This document shows, in pieces, positions 1 to 5,893 of a stretch of DNA of 5,893 nt (position 1 is the first letter of the stretch; every line of letters starts with the position of its first letter). Both the position numbers and the translations under genes were made by a program. The stretch spans positions 1 to 5,893 of the forward strand of contig JAJSAJ010000979.1 in the NCBI GenBank assembly GCA_024274855.1. The letters run 5' to 3'. The DNA is from Planctomycetota bacterium. GTDB taxonomy: Bacteria; Planctomycetota; Planctomycetia; Pirellulales; Pirellulaceae. The notes below the pieces were generated by a model. The model had not been told where the DNA came from and searched no databases. It saw only the letters and a list, made by a program, of their open reading frames with translations.

Positions 1-1
1 C

Positions 2-391
2 ACATGGTGGAATCTGAACATCACGACTGACGGCAAGCCGTTCTTGGAAATGGTGGACGAGAACAAGGCCTCATGCGGGAACCGGCCATCCGGATCGATC
101 CCGGAGGGCAAATGGACTCATCTGGTCGTCGTGGTCGACCGAACCCACCGCAAGACGCGCTACTACTACAACGGCAAGCTGGATAGCGAGCAAGACATTC
201 CAGTCGGGTTCACCGGCGCACTCGACGTGAAGGGCAGCGACCTATCGATCGGTTGCCGCTGGCAGCCCTTCATCGGCCTGCTTGACGAAGTTAAGATCTA
301 CAAACGCGCGCTAATCGAGAACGAGATCAAGGCCAGCTACGAGAAAGAAAAAGGCGGACGCGCCAGCGCGGCTTACAATCTGGTGGAGTAG
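2..391 (+). CDS. LamG-like jellyroll (concanavalin A-like) domain protein, C-terminal part only
   Basis: This is the 3' end of a gene that starts left of the window. The frame is open from base 2 and ends at TAG 389-391, leaving 129 residues. The fragment matches the second half of a LamG_3-type laminin-G/concanavalin A-like jellyroll: a strand with W-T-H-L-V-V-V-V-D, then YYYNGKL, then LSIG, then the ending FIGLLDEVKIYKRALIENEIKASY. That last block corresponds to the family signature G-x-(I/L)-DEV-x-(I/L)-Y-x-RAL-x-x-x-EI. Such domains in planctomycetes usually lie at the end of secreted or surface proteins and are thought to bind carbohydrate; the ligand and the rest of this protein cannot be seen. 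A charged, low-complexity tail (EKEKGGR...) follows the domain. An internal ATG at 44 exists but has no special claim to be the start, because the homology-like frame continues upstream of it. The fold assignment is firm; a role in glycan binding is inferred from family and neighbours. Confidence 0.82.
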   Translation, partial: TWWNLNITTDGKPFLEMVDENKASCGNRPSGSIPEGKWTHLVVVVDRTHRKTRYYYNGKLDSEQDIPVGFTGALDVKGSDLSIGCRWQPFIGLLDEVKIYKRALIENEIKASYEKEKGGRASAAYNLVE

Positions 392-568
392 AGTCTTACT
401 TCGCGACGGAGCGCGTGGCACAGAGTGAGTCTGCGGTAAGCCGGTTTGGAGATCGCCGAAGCCTGGCTGATGCCAACCGACCAGCGACAGAGAACAACCA
501 GCCACTCTGCCCCTGTCACACTCTGGACGGATTCATCAGATACCGGCTTTCGCAAATTGCGTGTGCGA

Positions 569-730
569 TGACACGGGGATGTCAGACCTGATGGTGATTC
601 GACCGAAATCTCCGCTTTTCTTGTTGGCAGCTGGCAGTAGTTCGCGCGACGGGCAGACCAGCTCGGGTAGAATTGGAGACAGCACCAACTTCCTGACATG
701 AGCGGTGGCTGGATCCCCGGTGTCATGTCA
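569..730. repeat. Degenerate inverted repeat, possibly a decayed palindromic element
   Basis: The segment 569-585 (TGACACGGGGATGTCAG) has a reverse complement that is found again in two pieces: CTGACAT at 693-699 and CCCCGGTGTCA at 715-725, with one extra G. The right arm carries about 15 extra bases between its two pieces. On top of this, 694-701 (TGACATGA) and 723-730 (TCATGTCA) are perfect 8-bp inverted arms around a 21-base centre. The arrangement could be an old REP/MITE-like palindrome or an operator pair; the match length is short enough that chance is not excluded. Confidence 0.35.
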
Positions 731-822
731 CGTCGGCATCGTCCCCAAAGCACGGCCAGTGTCGCGCCCGGTCTGGTAGATCATGCCGTCACGTCAGCCT
801 CCGGATCACTAGTAAGGAGTTC

Positions 823-850
823 TTGACTAGCTGAAAAGGTAAGGTAAGAT
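823..850 (+). promoter_or_regulatory. Candidate sigma70-type promoter for fic
   Basis: TTGACT at 823-828 matches the -35 consensus at five of six positions. TAAGAT at 845-850 matches the -10 at four of six, including the important first TA and last T. The spacer is 16 bases. The predicted transcription start, about seven bases downstream, falls at about 857, which is exactly the first base of the palindromic element. The whole element would therefore be the 5' leader of the fic mRNA. This is consensus matching only; planctomycete promoters are less well characterised, and no other equally good candidate lies between the element and the fic ribosome binding site. Confidence 0.4.
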
Positions 851-856
851 TCCTTT

Positions 857-986
857 ACTAGGCTTTGTCTCAAAACCCGGAGAAGCCGTGTTTCCGGGAG
901 GGCGAAGCTCCTGCTGAGCCTCTTGTTTTGTTGGCCAGAACGGCTCGGCAGGAGCCTCGCCCTCCCCTTTTGAGACAAAGCCTAGT
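857..986. repeat. REP-like nested palindromic intergenic element (GEAPAEP type)
   Basis: A 130-bp element is bounded by perfect 19-bp inverted ends: 857-875 (starting ACTAGGCTTTGTC) and 968-986 (ending GACAAAGCCTAGT). Inside these, 896-920 and 942-966 are a second inverted pair, 23 of 25 bases complementary, separated by a 21-base loop (921-941). A small side hairpin lies in the left arm only: CCCGGA at 876-881 pairs with TCCGGG at 893-898. Translated on either strand, the arms give the peptide string GEAPAEP, which I recognise as a recurrent intergenic repeat in planctomycete genomes, often mis-annotated as small hypothetical proteins. Such repeats resemble REP/MITE sequences, which in other bacteria are spread by trans-acting transposases; no transposase is present here. 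I see no clear target-site duplication next to the ends. The element ends 32 bases before the fic start codon. Confidence 0.85.
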
Positions 987-1000
987 GAACAGCCGCAGGA

Positions 1001-1007
1001 AAGGAGG
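1001..1007 (+). promoter_or_regulatory. Ribosome binding site of fic
   Basis: AAGGAGG is a full Shine-Dalgarno sequence, 11 bases before the ATG at 1019. It supports this start over later ATGs and lies outside the palindromic element, so translation signals are intact although the repeat ends only 14 bases upstream. Confidence 0.8.
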
Positions 1008-1018
1008 CTTGACCAGTC

Positions 1019-2233
1019 ATGACACGAACCACGGGCACGTACCGTACGACAGTCATTGGAGGCGAGAGGATCCGCGCTTTTGTCCCACGCCCTCTTCCAC
1101 CCAAGCGGCCGGTTCTTCGAATTGAGGGTAAATTGGCCCGGTGCCATGCCGAGGCTGTTACGGCTATCGGTCGCCTGGAAGTGGCCGGAACTATGGTCCC
1201 CAGTCCAGACTGGTTCTTGTACGGATTCGTCCGCAAGGAAGCTGTCGTTTCTTCCCAGATCGAAGGGACGCAAGCCACCTTGGAAGACGTCATTGTCTAT
1301 GAGGCGGCACAACAGTCGGAGCGGCCCGCGGACGTGGAAGAGGTTTGCAACTACGTCGACGCCCTGGCCTTTGCGCGCGCTGAACTTGCAAGAGCGCACG
1401 GCCTGCCGCTCTGTGTTCGTCTGTTGTGCGCCATCCACAGACGGCTGATGAAAGGCGTTCGGAGAAGCGGAAAACGCCCTGGCGAGATTCGTACGTCGCA
1501 GAACTGGCTTGGTGGCACGCGTCCTGGAAACGCGCACTATGTGCCGCCGCCCCACGAAACCGTGCCGGATTTGCTTGCCGCGTTGGAGACATGGATTCAC
1601 AGTGACGATCCATTGCCCCCTCTCGTGAAAGCTGCGCTGGCCCATGTTCAGTTCGAAACGATTCATCCGTTCCTGGATGGCAACGGACGTGTTGGACGCC
1701 TCCTTGTCACGCTCTTGGTTGAACACTGGAATCTTCTTTCCTCGCCACTGCTCTATCTGAGCCTGAGTTTCAAACGCCAGAGACAAGAGTATTACCGTCA
1801 ACTCGATACGGTCCGTATGGGTGGCGATTGGGAAGGCTGGGTGTCTTTCTTTCTTGAGTGCGTATGCGAGTCGGCCGATGATGGTGTAAGTACCGCGCGC
1901 CGACTGTTTTCGCTTGTCGGTGCCGATCGGCGCAGGTTGTCAGATCTCAAGTCGGTAACGGTATCGGCAATACGACTGTTCGAACTTCTCCCGCAACACC
2001 CAATGGTCACACTGTCGAAGGCGATGGAATTGGTCGGTGCATCGAAGCCGACTGCGGGAAAAGCGATCAACGCACTGACAAAGGCTGGGATACTGGCAGA
2101 GATCACTGGCAAAAAGAGAGATCGTATCTATGCCTATCGCGCGTATCTCGATGTGCTCGCTGAGGATACGCGGACGGTGCCGGGCCAGGCCGCGCACGGG
2201 TTCGGTGGTGCGTACAGTATGTCCGGACGATGA
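1019..2233 (+). CDS. fic: Fic family protein, probable protein adenylyltransferase (class II, self-inhibited)
   Basis: A complete 404-residue protein. Fic enzymes transfer AMP from ATP to a Ser, Thr or Tyr hydroxyl of target proteins in the cytoplasm. Domains in order: an N-terminal Fic_N-type helical region (about residues 25-110) with the inhibitory helix motif SSQIEG at 78-83, where E82 would block ATP gamma-phosphate binding; the Fic core (about 125-265) with GEIRTSQNWLGG at 155-166, the flap HYVPPPHETV at 173-182, and the catalytic loop HPFLDGNGRVGR at 216-227 with H216, the anion-binding GNG and both arginines; and a C-terminal winged helix (about 314-376, ending RIYAYRAYLDVL). The size and layout match the solitary class II group that includes Shewanella SoFic. 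All key residues are present, so activity and autoinhibition are expected; the target is unknown. A tail of about 22 residues beyond the winged helix is rich in Gly/Ala and may be junction-derived. No antitoxin-like FicA gene is adjacent. The start is set by the strong ribosome binding site. The gene has no link to the surrounding glycan genes. Confidence 0.94.
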   Translation: MTRTTGTYRTTVIGGERIRAFVPRPLPPKRPVLRIEGKLARCHAEAVTAIGRLEVAGTMVPSPDWFLYGFVRKEAVVSSQIEGTQATLEDVIVYEAAQQSERPADVEEVCNYVDALAFARAELARAHGLPLCVRLLCAIHRRLMKGVRRSGKRPGEIRTSQNWLGGTRPGNAHYVPPPHETVPDLLAALETWIHSDDPLPPLVKAALAHVQFETIHPFLDGNGRVGRLLVTLLVEHWNLLSSPLLYLSLSFKRQRQEYYRQLDTVRMGGDWEGWVSFFLECVCESADDGVSTARRLFSLVGADRRRLSDLKSVTVSAIRLFELLPQHPMVTLSKAMELVGASKPTAGKAINALTKAGILAEITGKKRDRIYAYRAYLDVLAEDTRTVPGQAAHGFGGAYSMSGR

Positions 2234-2727
2234 CGGCACGCTCAAGAGTTCAACTCACGGTCCGTCGTAAACGCCTTGACTGCGGGCTGTTTGCCGCTTC
2301 CTTTGTGATCGAAGGCTGCTACCGGGCGGGACAAGGCGAATTGGCTTACGACCTGATCACCTCCAAAGACAAGCACTCCTGGCACGAGATGCTCAAGGCG
2401 GGAGCGACCACGCCATTGGAAGCCTGGGCGCCGGAGTTGAAGTGGAATACCAATTGGTGCCAGCCCGCCTGCGCCACGCCGATTTACCTGATTACGACGT
2501 ATCTGATGGGACTGGAACCGGCCGAGCCGGGTTGGAAAGCGATTCGCGTCACCCCCCAAATCCCAAAAACGCTTGACCACGTCGAACTGACAATCCCCAT
2601 TCCCGCCGGGTCCGTCACGGCCAAGTACACCAAATCGCACGGCTACCATCTCACCGTTCCCGCCGGAACACACGTTGTTGTCGGGGCTCTCAAGGAGATT
2701 CTCGTCAAGATTCACCATGCGGAGTAA
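2230..2727 (+). pseudogene. C-terminal remnant of an alpha-L-rhamnosidase (GH78), N-terminal part lost
   Basis: The open frame encodes 165 residues, but only from about residue 17 (base 2278) does it look like a real protein: CGLFAASFVIEG, AYDLI, HSWHEMLKAGATTPLEAW, PIYLITTYLMGLEPAEPGW, IRVTPQ and a final beta-rich IPAGSVTAKY...GYHLTVPAGT. This is the end of a GH78 alpha-L-rhamnosidase: the last helices of the (alpha/alpha)6 barrel followed by the C-terminal beta domain. Intact members are usually several hundred residues longer. E64 of GATTPLEAW sits where the family's catalytic base glutamate is expected, but the part carrying the general acid is absent, so the fragment cannot be an active enzyme. 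In WCQPAC (76-81) a His and a Trp usual in this block appear replaced (from memory of the family), consistent with decay. The first 16 residues are Arg-rich junk. The ATG overlaps the fic stop (ATGA), but no ribosome binding site is evident. Probably a non-functional leftover of a rearrangement. Confidence 0.82.
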
Positions 2728-2770
2728 CGCTGTCACCTACCGTGCGCCGTGGACACGGGTAGTGTAATCG

Positions 2771-2824
2771 CAGCGTTCACGACGCTGAATTGCTTTGATG
2801 GAACGTCGAAGCACGACGACGTTC
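2771..2824. repeat. Two adjacent stem-loops downstream of the GH78 remnant
   Basis: The first stem is CAGCGT 2771-2776 with ACGCTG 2782-2787, loop of five. The second is GAACGTCG 2801-2808 with CGACGTTC 2817-2824, a perfect 8-bp stem with an eight-base loop. Neither is followed by a proper T-run; after the first stem comes AATTGCTTTG. They might act as a weak terminator or mRNA 3' end for the upstream transcript, but a terminator call is not justified. Confidence 0.45.
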
Positions 2825-2915
2825 GGAGAGGACTTCTGCGCAAATCAGAACGATCACTCCGACAAAGAGGCGCGCCGGTACAACACCGCGTGTCTCGTTC
2901 GCCGCTGGCAGTTCC

Positions 2916-2940
2916 GTGGCAGACTCCAGGATCTGGCCAC
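2916..2940. repeat. Stem-loop
   Basis: GTGGCAGA at 2916-2923 pairs with TCTGGCCAC at 2932-2940 apart from one bulged G, with an eight-base loop. No T-run follows. Function unknown; it is one of several hairpins in this gene-free stretch. Confidence 0.4.
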
Positions 2941-3000
2941 TCTCGACGGGGGTCTCATGACGCTGGCTCATAGATGCTACTTTCCTGGCGGCCCACGCGC

Positions 3001-3028
3001 GGCCGCGTTCCCCATTTTGGTTGCGGCC
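3001..3028. repeat. GC-rich inverted repeat
   Basis: GGCCGC at 3001-3006 pairs with GCGGCC at 3023-3028 around a 16-base centre; an overlapping 8-bp perfect palindrome GCGGCCGC lies at 2999-3006. No T-run follows, so it is not a classical terminator. Could be chance in GC-rich DNA. Confidence 0.3.
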
Positions 3029-3290
3029 CTGCCACCTTAGACGATGCTCGATGATACCAGAGTTCAGAAGAGAAGCCAGAACACGAGCAACCAGACATTT
3101 CACGTTTCTCGCGCGAAGCAGCCACGGATCGTGTTCGATCGAGTCGCGCGTCCCCGGATTCGATGCGGGACAGGAGTTGGGTTGCCGTAGTCGTGCAGCC
3201 CAATCAACCGCGATTCGAGTGATGGCAAAACATGGCCGATACGAGCGGAGTGGTCTATTTCGCCCAGGAGCATTGCCTCTCGATATTGGG

Positions 3291-3296
3291 TATGAT
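3291..3296 (+). promoter_or_regulatory. Weak candidate -10 box for the beta-galactosidase gene
   Basis: TATGAT matches the sigma70 -10 consensus at five of six positions and lies 64 bases before the start codon. The nearest -35-like sequence, TTGCCT at 3273-3278, is only 12 bases away, too close for a normal promoter, and the expected -35 position holds GAGCAT. The gene may need an activator or another sigma factor. The gene-free 630 bp upstream makes an own promoter likely, but this box is only a guess. Confidence 0.2.
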
Positions 3297-3360
3297 GAAG
3301 TGAAACCGTGTGGCCCTTGCTGACAAACCGTGTGTCAATTTGCGGAGACAACAAGAAAAG

Positions 3361-5893
3361 ATGATGTCTATGACCAATCTCACTTTCCGTTGTGCTGTCG
3401 GTTTCTTTGTTTCCGCAGCGTTGGCAGCTCCGGCCTCCGAAGCGCGTGATTGGGAAGACCAGTCGGTGATCGGTCGCAATAAGTGTACCGGTCGAGTCTC
3501 TGCGTATCCTAATCCCAATCGGACGCAGGCGATCGCGGGAAATCCGTCGCAGAACCCCTGGATAAAGTCATTAGACGGACAATGGAAGTTCCATTGGTGT
3601 GCCAATCCGGACCAGCGGCCTCGGGATTTTTTCAAGCTCCAGTTCGATGTTTCCAAATGGCACGAGATCACGGTACCGGGCAACTGGCAGACGCAAGGAT
3701 ATGGTGTGCCTTTGTACTCCAACATACCCTATCCGTTCGCCAAAGACCCGCCACGGGTTATGGGCGATCCGCCCCGGGACTACACGGCCTATCGGCAGCG
3801 GAATCCGATCGGCAGCTACCGCCGCACGTTTACCATCCCCGATTCATGGCGAAGGCGCCAAGTATACCTTCAATTTGAAGGTGTGGATTCCGCTTGCTAT
3901 GTATGGCTCAACGGACGCAAAGTGGGTTACAGCCAGGGCAGTCGAACACCGGCATTGTTCCTGGTTACCGACTATCTTTGTGACGGAGAAAACACGCTTG
4001 CCGTCGAAGTGTATCGGTACAGCGATGGCAGCTATCTGGAGGATCAAGATTTCTGGCGACTCAGCGGCATCTATCGCAACGTGTTTCTGTGGTCGACAGC
4101 CGATCTGACCATTCGGGACTTTTTCATTCACAGCGATCTCGATCAGAACTGCCGCAACGGTAAACTCAGCGTGGAAGTCGATCTTCAAAATCTTGGCCGC
4201 CGGCCGGCCTCCGGCAAGCTCGAAATCGAATTACTCGACAAGAACCAACAGACAATCGCTGAGACCTCAATCCCGCTGACAACATTAGCAGCTGACAACT
4301 CTCGTTTGCTGCACAGCGAAACACTGACCATCGCCACACCCAGGCAATGGTCCGCCGAACAGCCATATCTATACACTGTTGTCCTGACACTGAAGGACAG
4401 CAAAGGCAACGTGACCGAAACAACGGCTCACCGAACCGGTTTCCGCAAAGTCGAGATCCGCAGCGGCCAGCTATTGGTCAACGGCAAAGCGATCTATCTG
4501 AAGGGTGTGGATCGGCACGAGCACGATCCGGTTACCGGCCACACGGTAGGTGATAAGTCGATGATCCAAGATATCCGATTGATGAAACAATCGAATATCA
4601 ATGCGGTTCGAACATCACATTATCCGAATTGCCCGCGATGGTACGAACTGTGTGATGAATATGGTTTGTATCTGATTGACGAGGCGAATATCGAATCCCA
4701 CGGCATGGGTTACGCAACGGCGTCACTGGCCAAAGACGCGTCGTGGAAAGAAGCGCATCTGGACCGCATTCGGCGCATGGTTGAGCGGTACAAGAACCAC
4801 CCGTCGATCATCATCTGGTCACTGGGCAACGAAGCAGGCAACGGTGTCAACTTCGAGGCAGCCTATGACTGGATTCACCAGCGAGACAACTCGCGGCCGG
4901 TCCAGTACGAACGTGCGGGGTCCAGTCGCAATACGGATATCGTCTGCCCTATGTACGCGCGTATCAAGAAACTGAAGCAATATGCTTCAAAGCCTCAGGA
5001 TCGCCCTTTGATCATGTGCGAGTATGCGCATGCGATGGGCAACAGTGTTGGTAATCTGCAGGACTACTGGGATGTGATAGAGAGCCATGATCAGCTTCAA
5101 GGCGGTTTCATTTGGGATTGGATAGACCAGGGACTGCTAGCCGATGTGCCAAAGGCCTATTTGATTCGGGACAAGGTTCGACCAGATCGAAAGACCCTTG
5201 CCAAGTATTTCGCATACGGCGGCGACTTCGGCGATCGCCCGAACGACGGCAATTTCTGCATCAACGGCCTGATCCAGCCGGACAGGCGACCCAACCCGCA
5301 CCTGTACGAAGTTCGCAAAGTCTACCAATCGATCAAGGCCATTCCGGAGGACCTAGAGGCAGGTAAGATCCGCATCAAAAACAAGTACTTTTTTGTTGAC
5401 CTCGGTCAGTTCATTACGTCCTGGATAGCTCGCCGAGACGGACACAAAGTTGCCGCGGGATCGTTGGGCCGGTTAACCGTAGCCCCCCAAGCGTCTCGAG
5501 TGGTTTCGATTCCGGTCCCCGAAATGAAACAACCGGGCGAGTATCTGCTTACCCTATCGTTCACCTTACCGCAAGATACGCGTTGGGCGTCGAAGGGATA
5601 TCGAGTCGCCTGGGATCAGATGACATTGGCTGTCGTCCCACCAGCAGCAGATACCGGCGGCAAAAACAAGCCTCGGATCGAAACGACCGACTCGCAATAT
5701 CGGGTGAAAGGAACTTGGAACCAAAAGGAAGTGACGGTGGCAATCAACCGGGAAACGGGGGCTTTGCAGTCGTATCGAATTGGCGACCTGGATTTACTGG
5801 CCGGCCCCTTGGAGCCGAATTTCTGGAAAGTCCCGAATGACAACCAGCATCGCAACGGCTACCTGCAACGGCTTGGTCCGTGGCACGATGCAG
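3361..5893 (+). CDS. lacZ: Secreted GH2 beta-galactosidase (LacZ type), 3' end outside window
   Basis: The frame is open from ATG 3361 through the right edge (844 codons). It would hydrolyse terminal beta-galactosides, here outside the cytoplasm. Residues 1-28 form a signal peptide (hydrophobic AVGFFVSAALAA, likely cleavage after SEA-28, alternatively ALA-22). Then come the GH2 sugar-binding domain (about 65-245; PSNWQ-like PGNWQ, DGSYLEDQDFWRLSGIYR), the immunoglobulin-like domain (to about 365), the TIM barrel (about 366-660), a linker beta domain, and the start of the small-chain domain (NFWKVPNDN). Active-site residues align with E. coli LacZ: N121 (N102), D222 (D201), E445 and H447 (Mg site E416, H418), acid/base E491 in WSLGNEAG (E461), nucleophile E554 in CEYAHAMGNS (E537), W585 (W568), F632 and N635 (F601, N604). 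So it should be active. Three nearby ATGs (3361, 3364, 3370) compete; GGAG at 3344-3347 is 13 bases before the first. Probably about 200 residues are missing at the end. Confidence 0.95.
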   Translation, partial: MMSMTNLTFRCAVGFFVSAALAAPASEARDWEDQSVIGRNKCTGRVSAYPNPNRTQAIAGNPSQNPWIKSLDGQWKFHWCANPDQRPRDFFKLQFDVSKWHEITVPGNWQTQGYGVPLYSNIPYPFAKDPPRVMGDPPRDYTAYRQRNPIGSYRRTFTIPDSWRRRQVYLQFEGVDSACYVWLNGRKVGYSQGSRTPALFLVTDYLCDGENTLAVEVYRYSDGSYLEDQDFWRLSGIYRNVFLWSTADLTIRDFFIHSDLDQNCRNGKLSVEVDLQNLGRRPASGKLEIELLDKNQQTIAETSIPLTTLAADNSRLLHSETLTIATPRQWSAEQPYLYTVVLTLKDSKGNVTETTAHRTGFRKVEIRSGQLLVNGKAIYLKGVDRHEHDPVTGHTVGDKSMIQDIRLMKQSNINAVRTSHYPNCPRWYELCDEYGLYLIDEANIESHGMGYATASLAKDASWKEAHLDRIRRMVERYKNHPSIIIWSLGNEAGNGVNFEAAYDWIHQRDNSRPVQYERAGSSRNTDIVCPMYARIKKLKQYASKPQDRPLIMCEYAHAMGNSVGNLQDYWDVIESHDQLQGGFIWDWIDQGLLADVPKAYLIRDKVRPDRKTLAKYFAYGGDFGDRPNDGNFCINGLIQPDRRPNPHLYEVRKVYQSIKAIPEDLEAGKIRIKNKYFFVDLGQFITSWIARRDGHKVAAGSLGRLTVAPQASRVVSIPVPEMKQPGEYLLTLSFTLPQDTRWASKGYRVAWDQMTLAVVPPAADTGGKNKPRIETTDSQYRVKGTWNQKEVTVAINRETGALQSYRIGDLDLLAGPLEPNFWKVPNDNQHRNGYLQRLGPWHDA

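Larger units (their letters stand above)
392..856. other. Intergenic region without a convincing gene
   Basis: The 465 bases between the LamG stop and the palindromic element hold no frame with recognisable protein features on either strand. The longest minus-strand frame (373-753) is rich in Arg, Ser, Cys and Trp, has no family motif and runs into the LamG coding region, so I treat it as chance. What can be seen are short repeats: a hairpin-like near-palindrome at 551-561, an inverted repeat with perfect 8-bp arms at 694-701 and 723-730, and a related inverted partner at 569-585. No stem followed by a T-run marks a terminator behind the LamG gene. A promoter-like sequence lies at the right end. 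Confidence 0.6.
2728..3360. other. Intergenic region, no convincing gene, several hairpins
   Basis: About 630 bases separate the rhamnosidase remnant from the beta-galactosidase. Short open frames exist on both strands (for example 2777-3103 and 3100-3354 minus, 3021-3323 plus), but they overlap each other, have atypical composition with many Arg and Ser, show no motif and lack good ribosome binding sites. The region contains several perfect or near-perfect small stem-loops, listed separately. It could hold a decayed gene, dispersed repeats or a small RNA; none can be shown from the sequence alone. Confidence 0.55.

Noticed and set aside
373..753. 126-codon minus-strand frame between the LamG gene and the repeat
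   Set aside because: Composition rich in Arg, Ser, Trp and Cys, no motif, overlap with the LamG coding end and no ribosome binding site.
851..992. Target-site duplication flanking the palindromic element
   Set aside because: The bases just outside the ends (CCTTT before, GAACA after) do not match; the shared ACTAG/CTAGT belongs to the inverted ends themselves.
865..1125. Small plus-strand frame with EGEAPAEP
   Set aside because: It is the translation of the palindromic repeat running out of frame into fic; the same peptide appears on the opposite strand because the element is palindromic.
827..1801. 324-codon open frame on the minus strand, antisense to fic and through the palindromic repeat
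   Set aside because: It lies opposite a clear Fic gene, includes the repeat-derived GEAPAEP string near its C-terminus, has no domain motif and no good ribosome binding site. It is a shadow of fic plus the repeat.
1019..2727. Fic plus downstream gene as a toxin-antitoxin or new defence pair
   Set aside because: The downstream frame is the tail of a GH78 rhamnosidase, not an antitoxin, and class II Fic proteins carry their own inhibitory helix.
3001..3028. Rho-independent terminator
   Set aside because: Stem of only six pairs with a 16-base loop and no following T-run.
3255..3725. 156-codon minus-strand frame over the beta-galactosidase start
   Set aside because: Antisense shadow of the signal-peptide and sugar-binding coding region; no family resemblance.
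3599..4108. 169-codon plus-strand frame inside the beta-galactosidase
   Set aside because: Out-of-frame shadow; the main frame is uninterrupted and shows clear GH2 residues throughout.

Overview
The window looks like an accessory or carbohydrate-utilisation stretch from a planctomycete, most likely a Pirellulales/Rhodopirellula-type bacterium. The reasons are a secreted large LacZ-type GH2 beta-galactosidase, a LamG-domain protein tail, an alpha-L-rhamnosidase (GH78) remnant, low gene density, and a palindromic intergenic repeat whose shadow translation reads EGEAPAEP. I recognise that signature from many planctomycete intergenic regions from memory; no search was run.

Layout, all on the + strand. 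(1) 2-391: C-terminal end of a LamG-like (concanavalin A-like) protein entering from the left edge. (2) 392-856: no convincing gene; imperfect inverted repeats, and at its end a sigma70-like promoter candidate. (3) 857-986: a 130-bp nested palindromic (REP-like) element. (4) 1019-2233: an intact class II Fic protein (probable AMP transferase) with its inhibitory motif, the catalytic HPFxxGNGR motif and a C-terminal winged helix. (5) 2230-2727: an open frame that is really the last ~150 residues of a GH78 alpha-L-rhamnosidase without its N-terminal part, abutting fic through a probably accidental ATGA overlap. (6) 2728-3360: ~630 bp without a convincing gene but with several short hairpins. (7) 3361 to the right edge: a secreted GH2 beta-galactosidase, complete at the N-terminus and through both catalytic glutamates, cut by the window end inside the beta-galactosidase small-chain domain.

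Reading: the LamG protein, the GH78 remnant and the GH2 enzyme fit an ancestral glycan-degradation cluster for galactose- and rhamnose-containing polysaccharide. The Fic gene, with the palindromic repeat just upstream, does not belong to that theme. It appears to sit where the upstream ~80% of the rhamnosidase gene should be, so the locus was probably rearranged by insertion or deletion. I found no convincing evidence of a wholly new system. The most interesting points are the Fic/GH78 junction and the structured repeat lying between a candidate promoter and the fic ribosome binding site.
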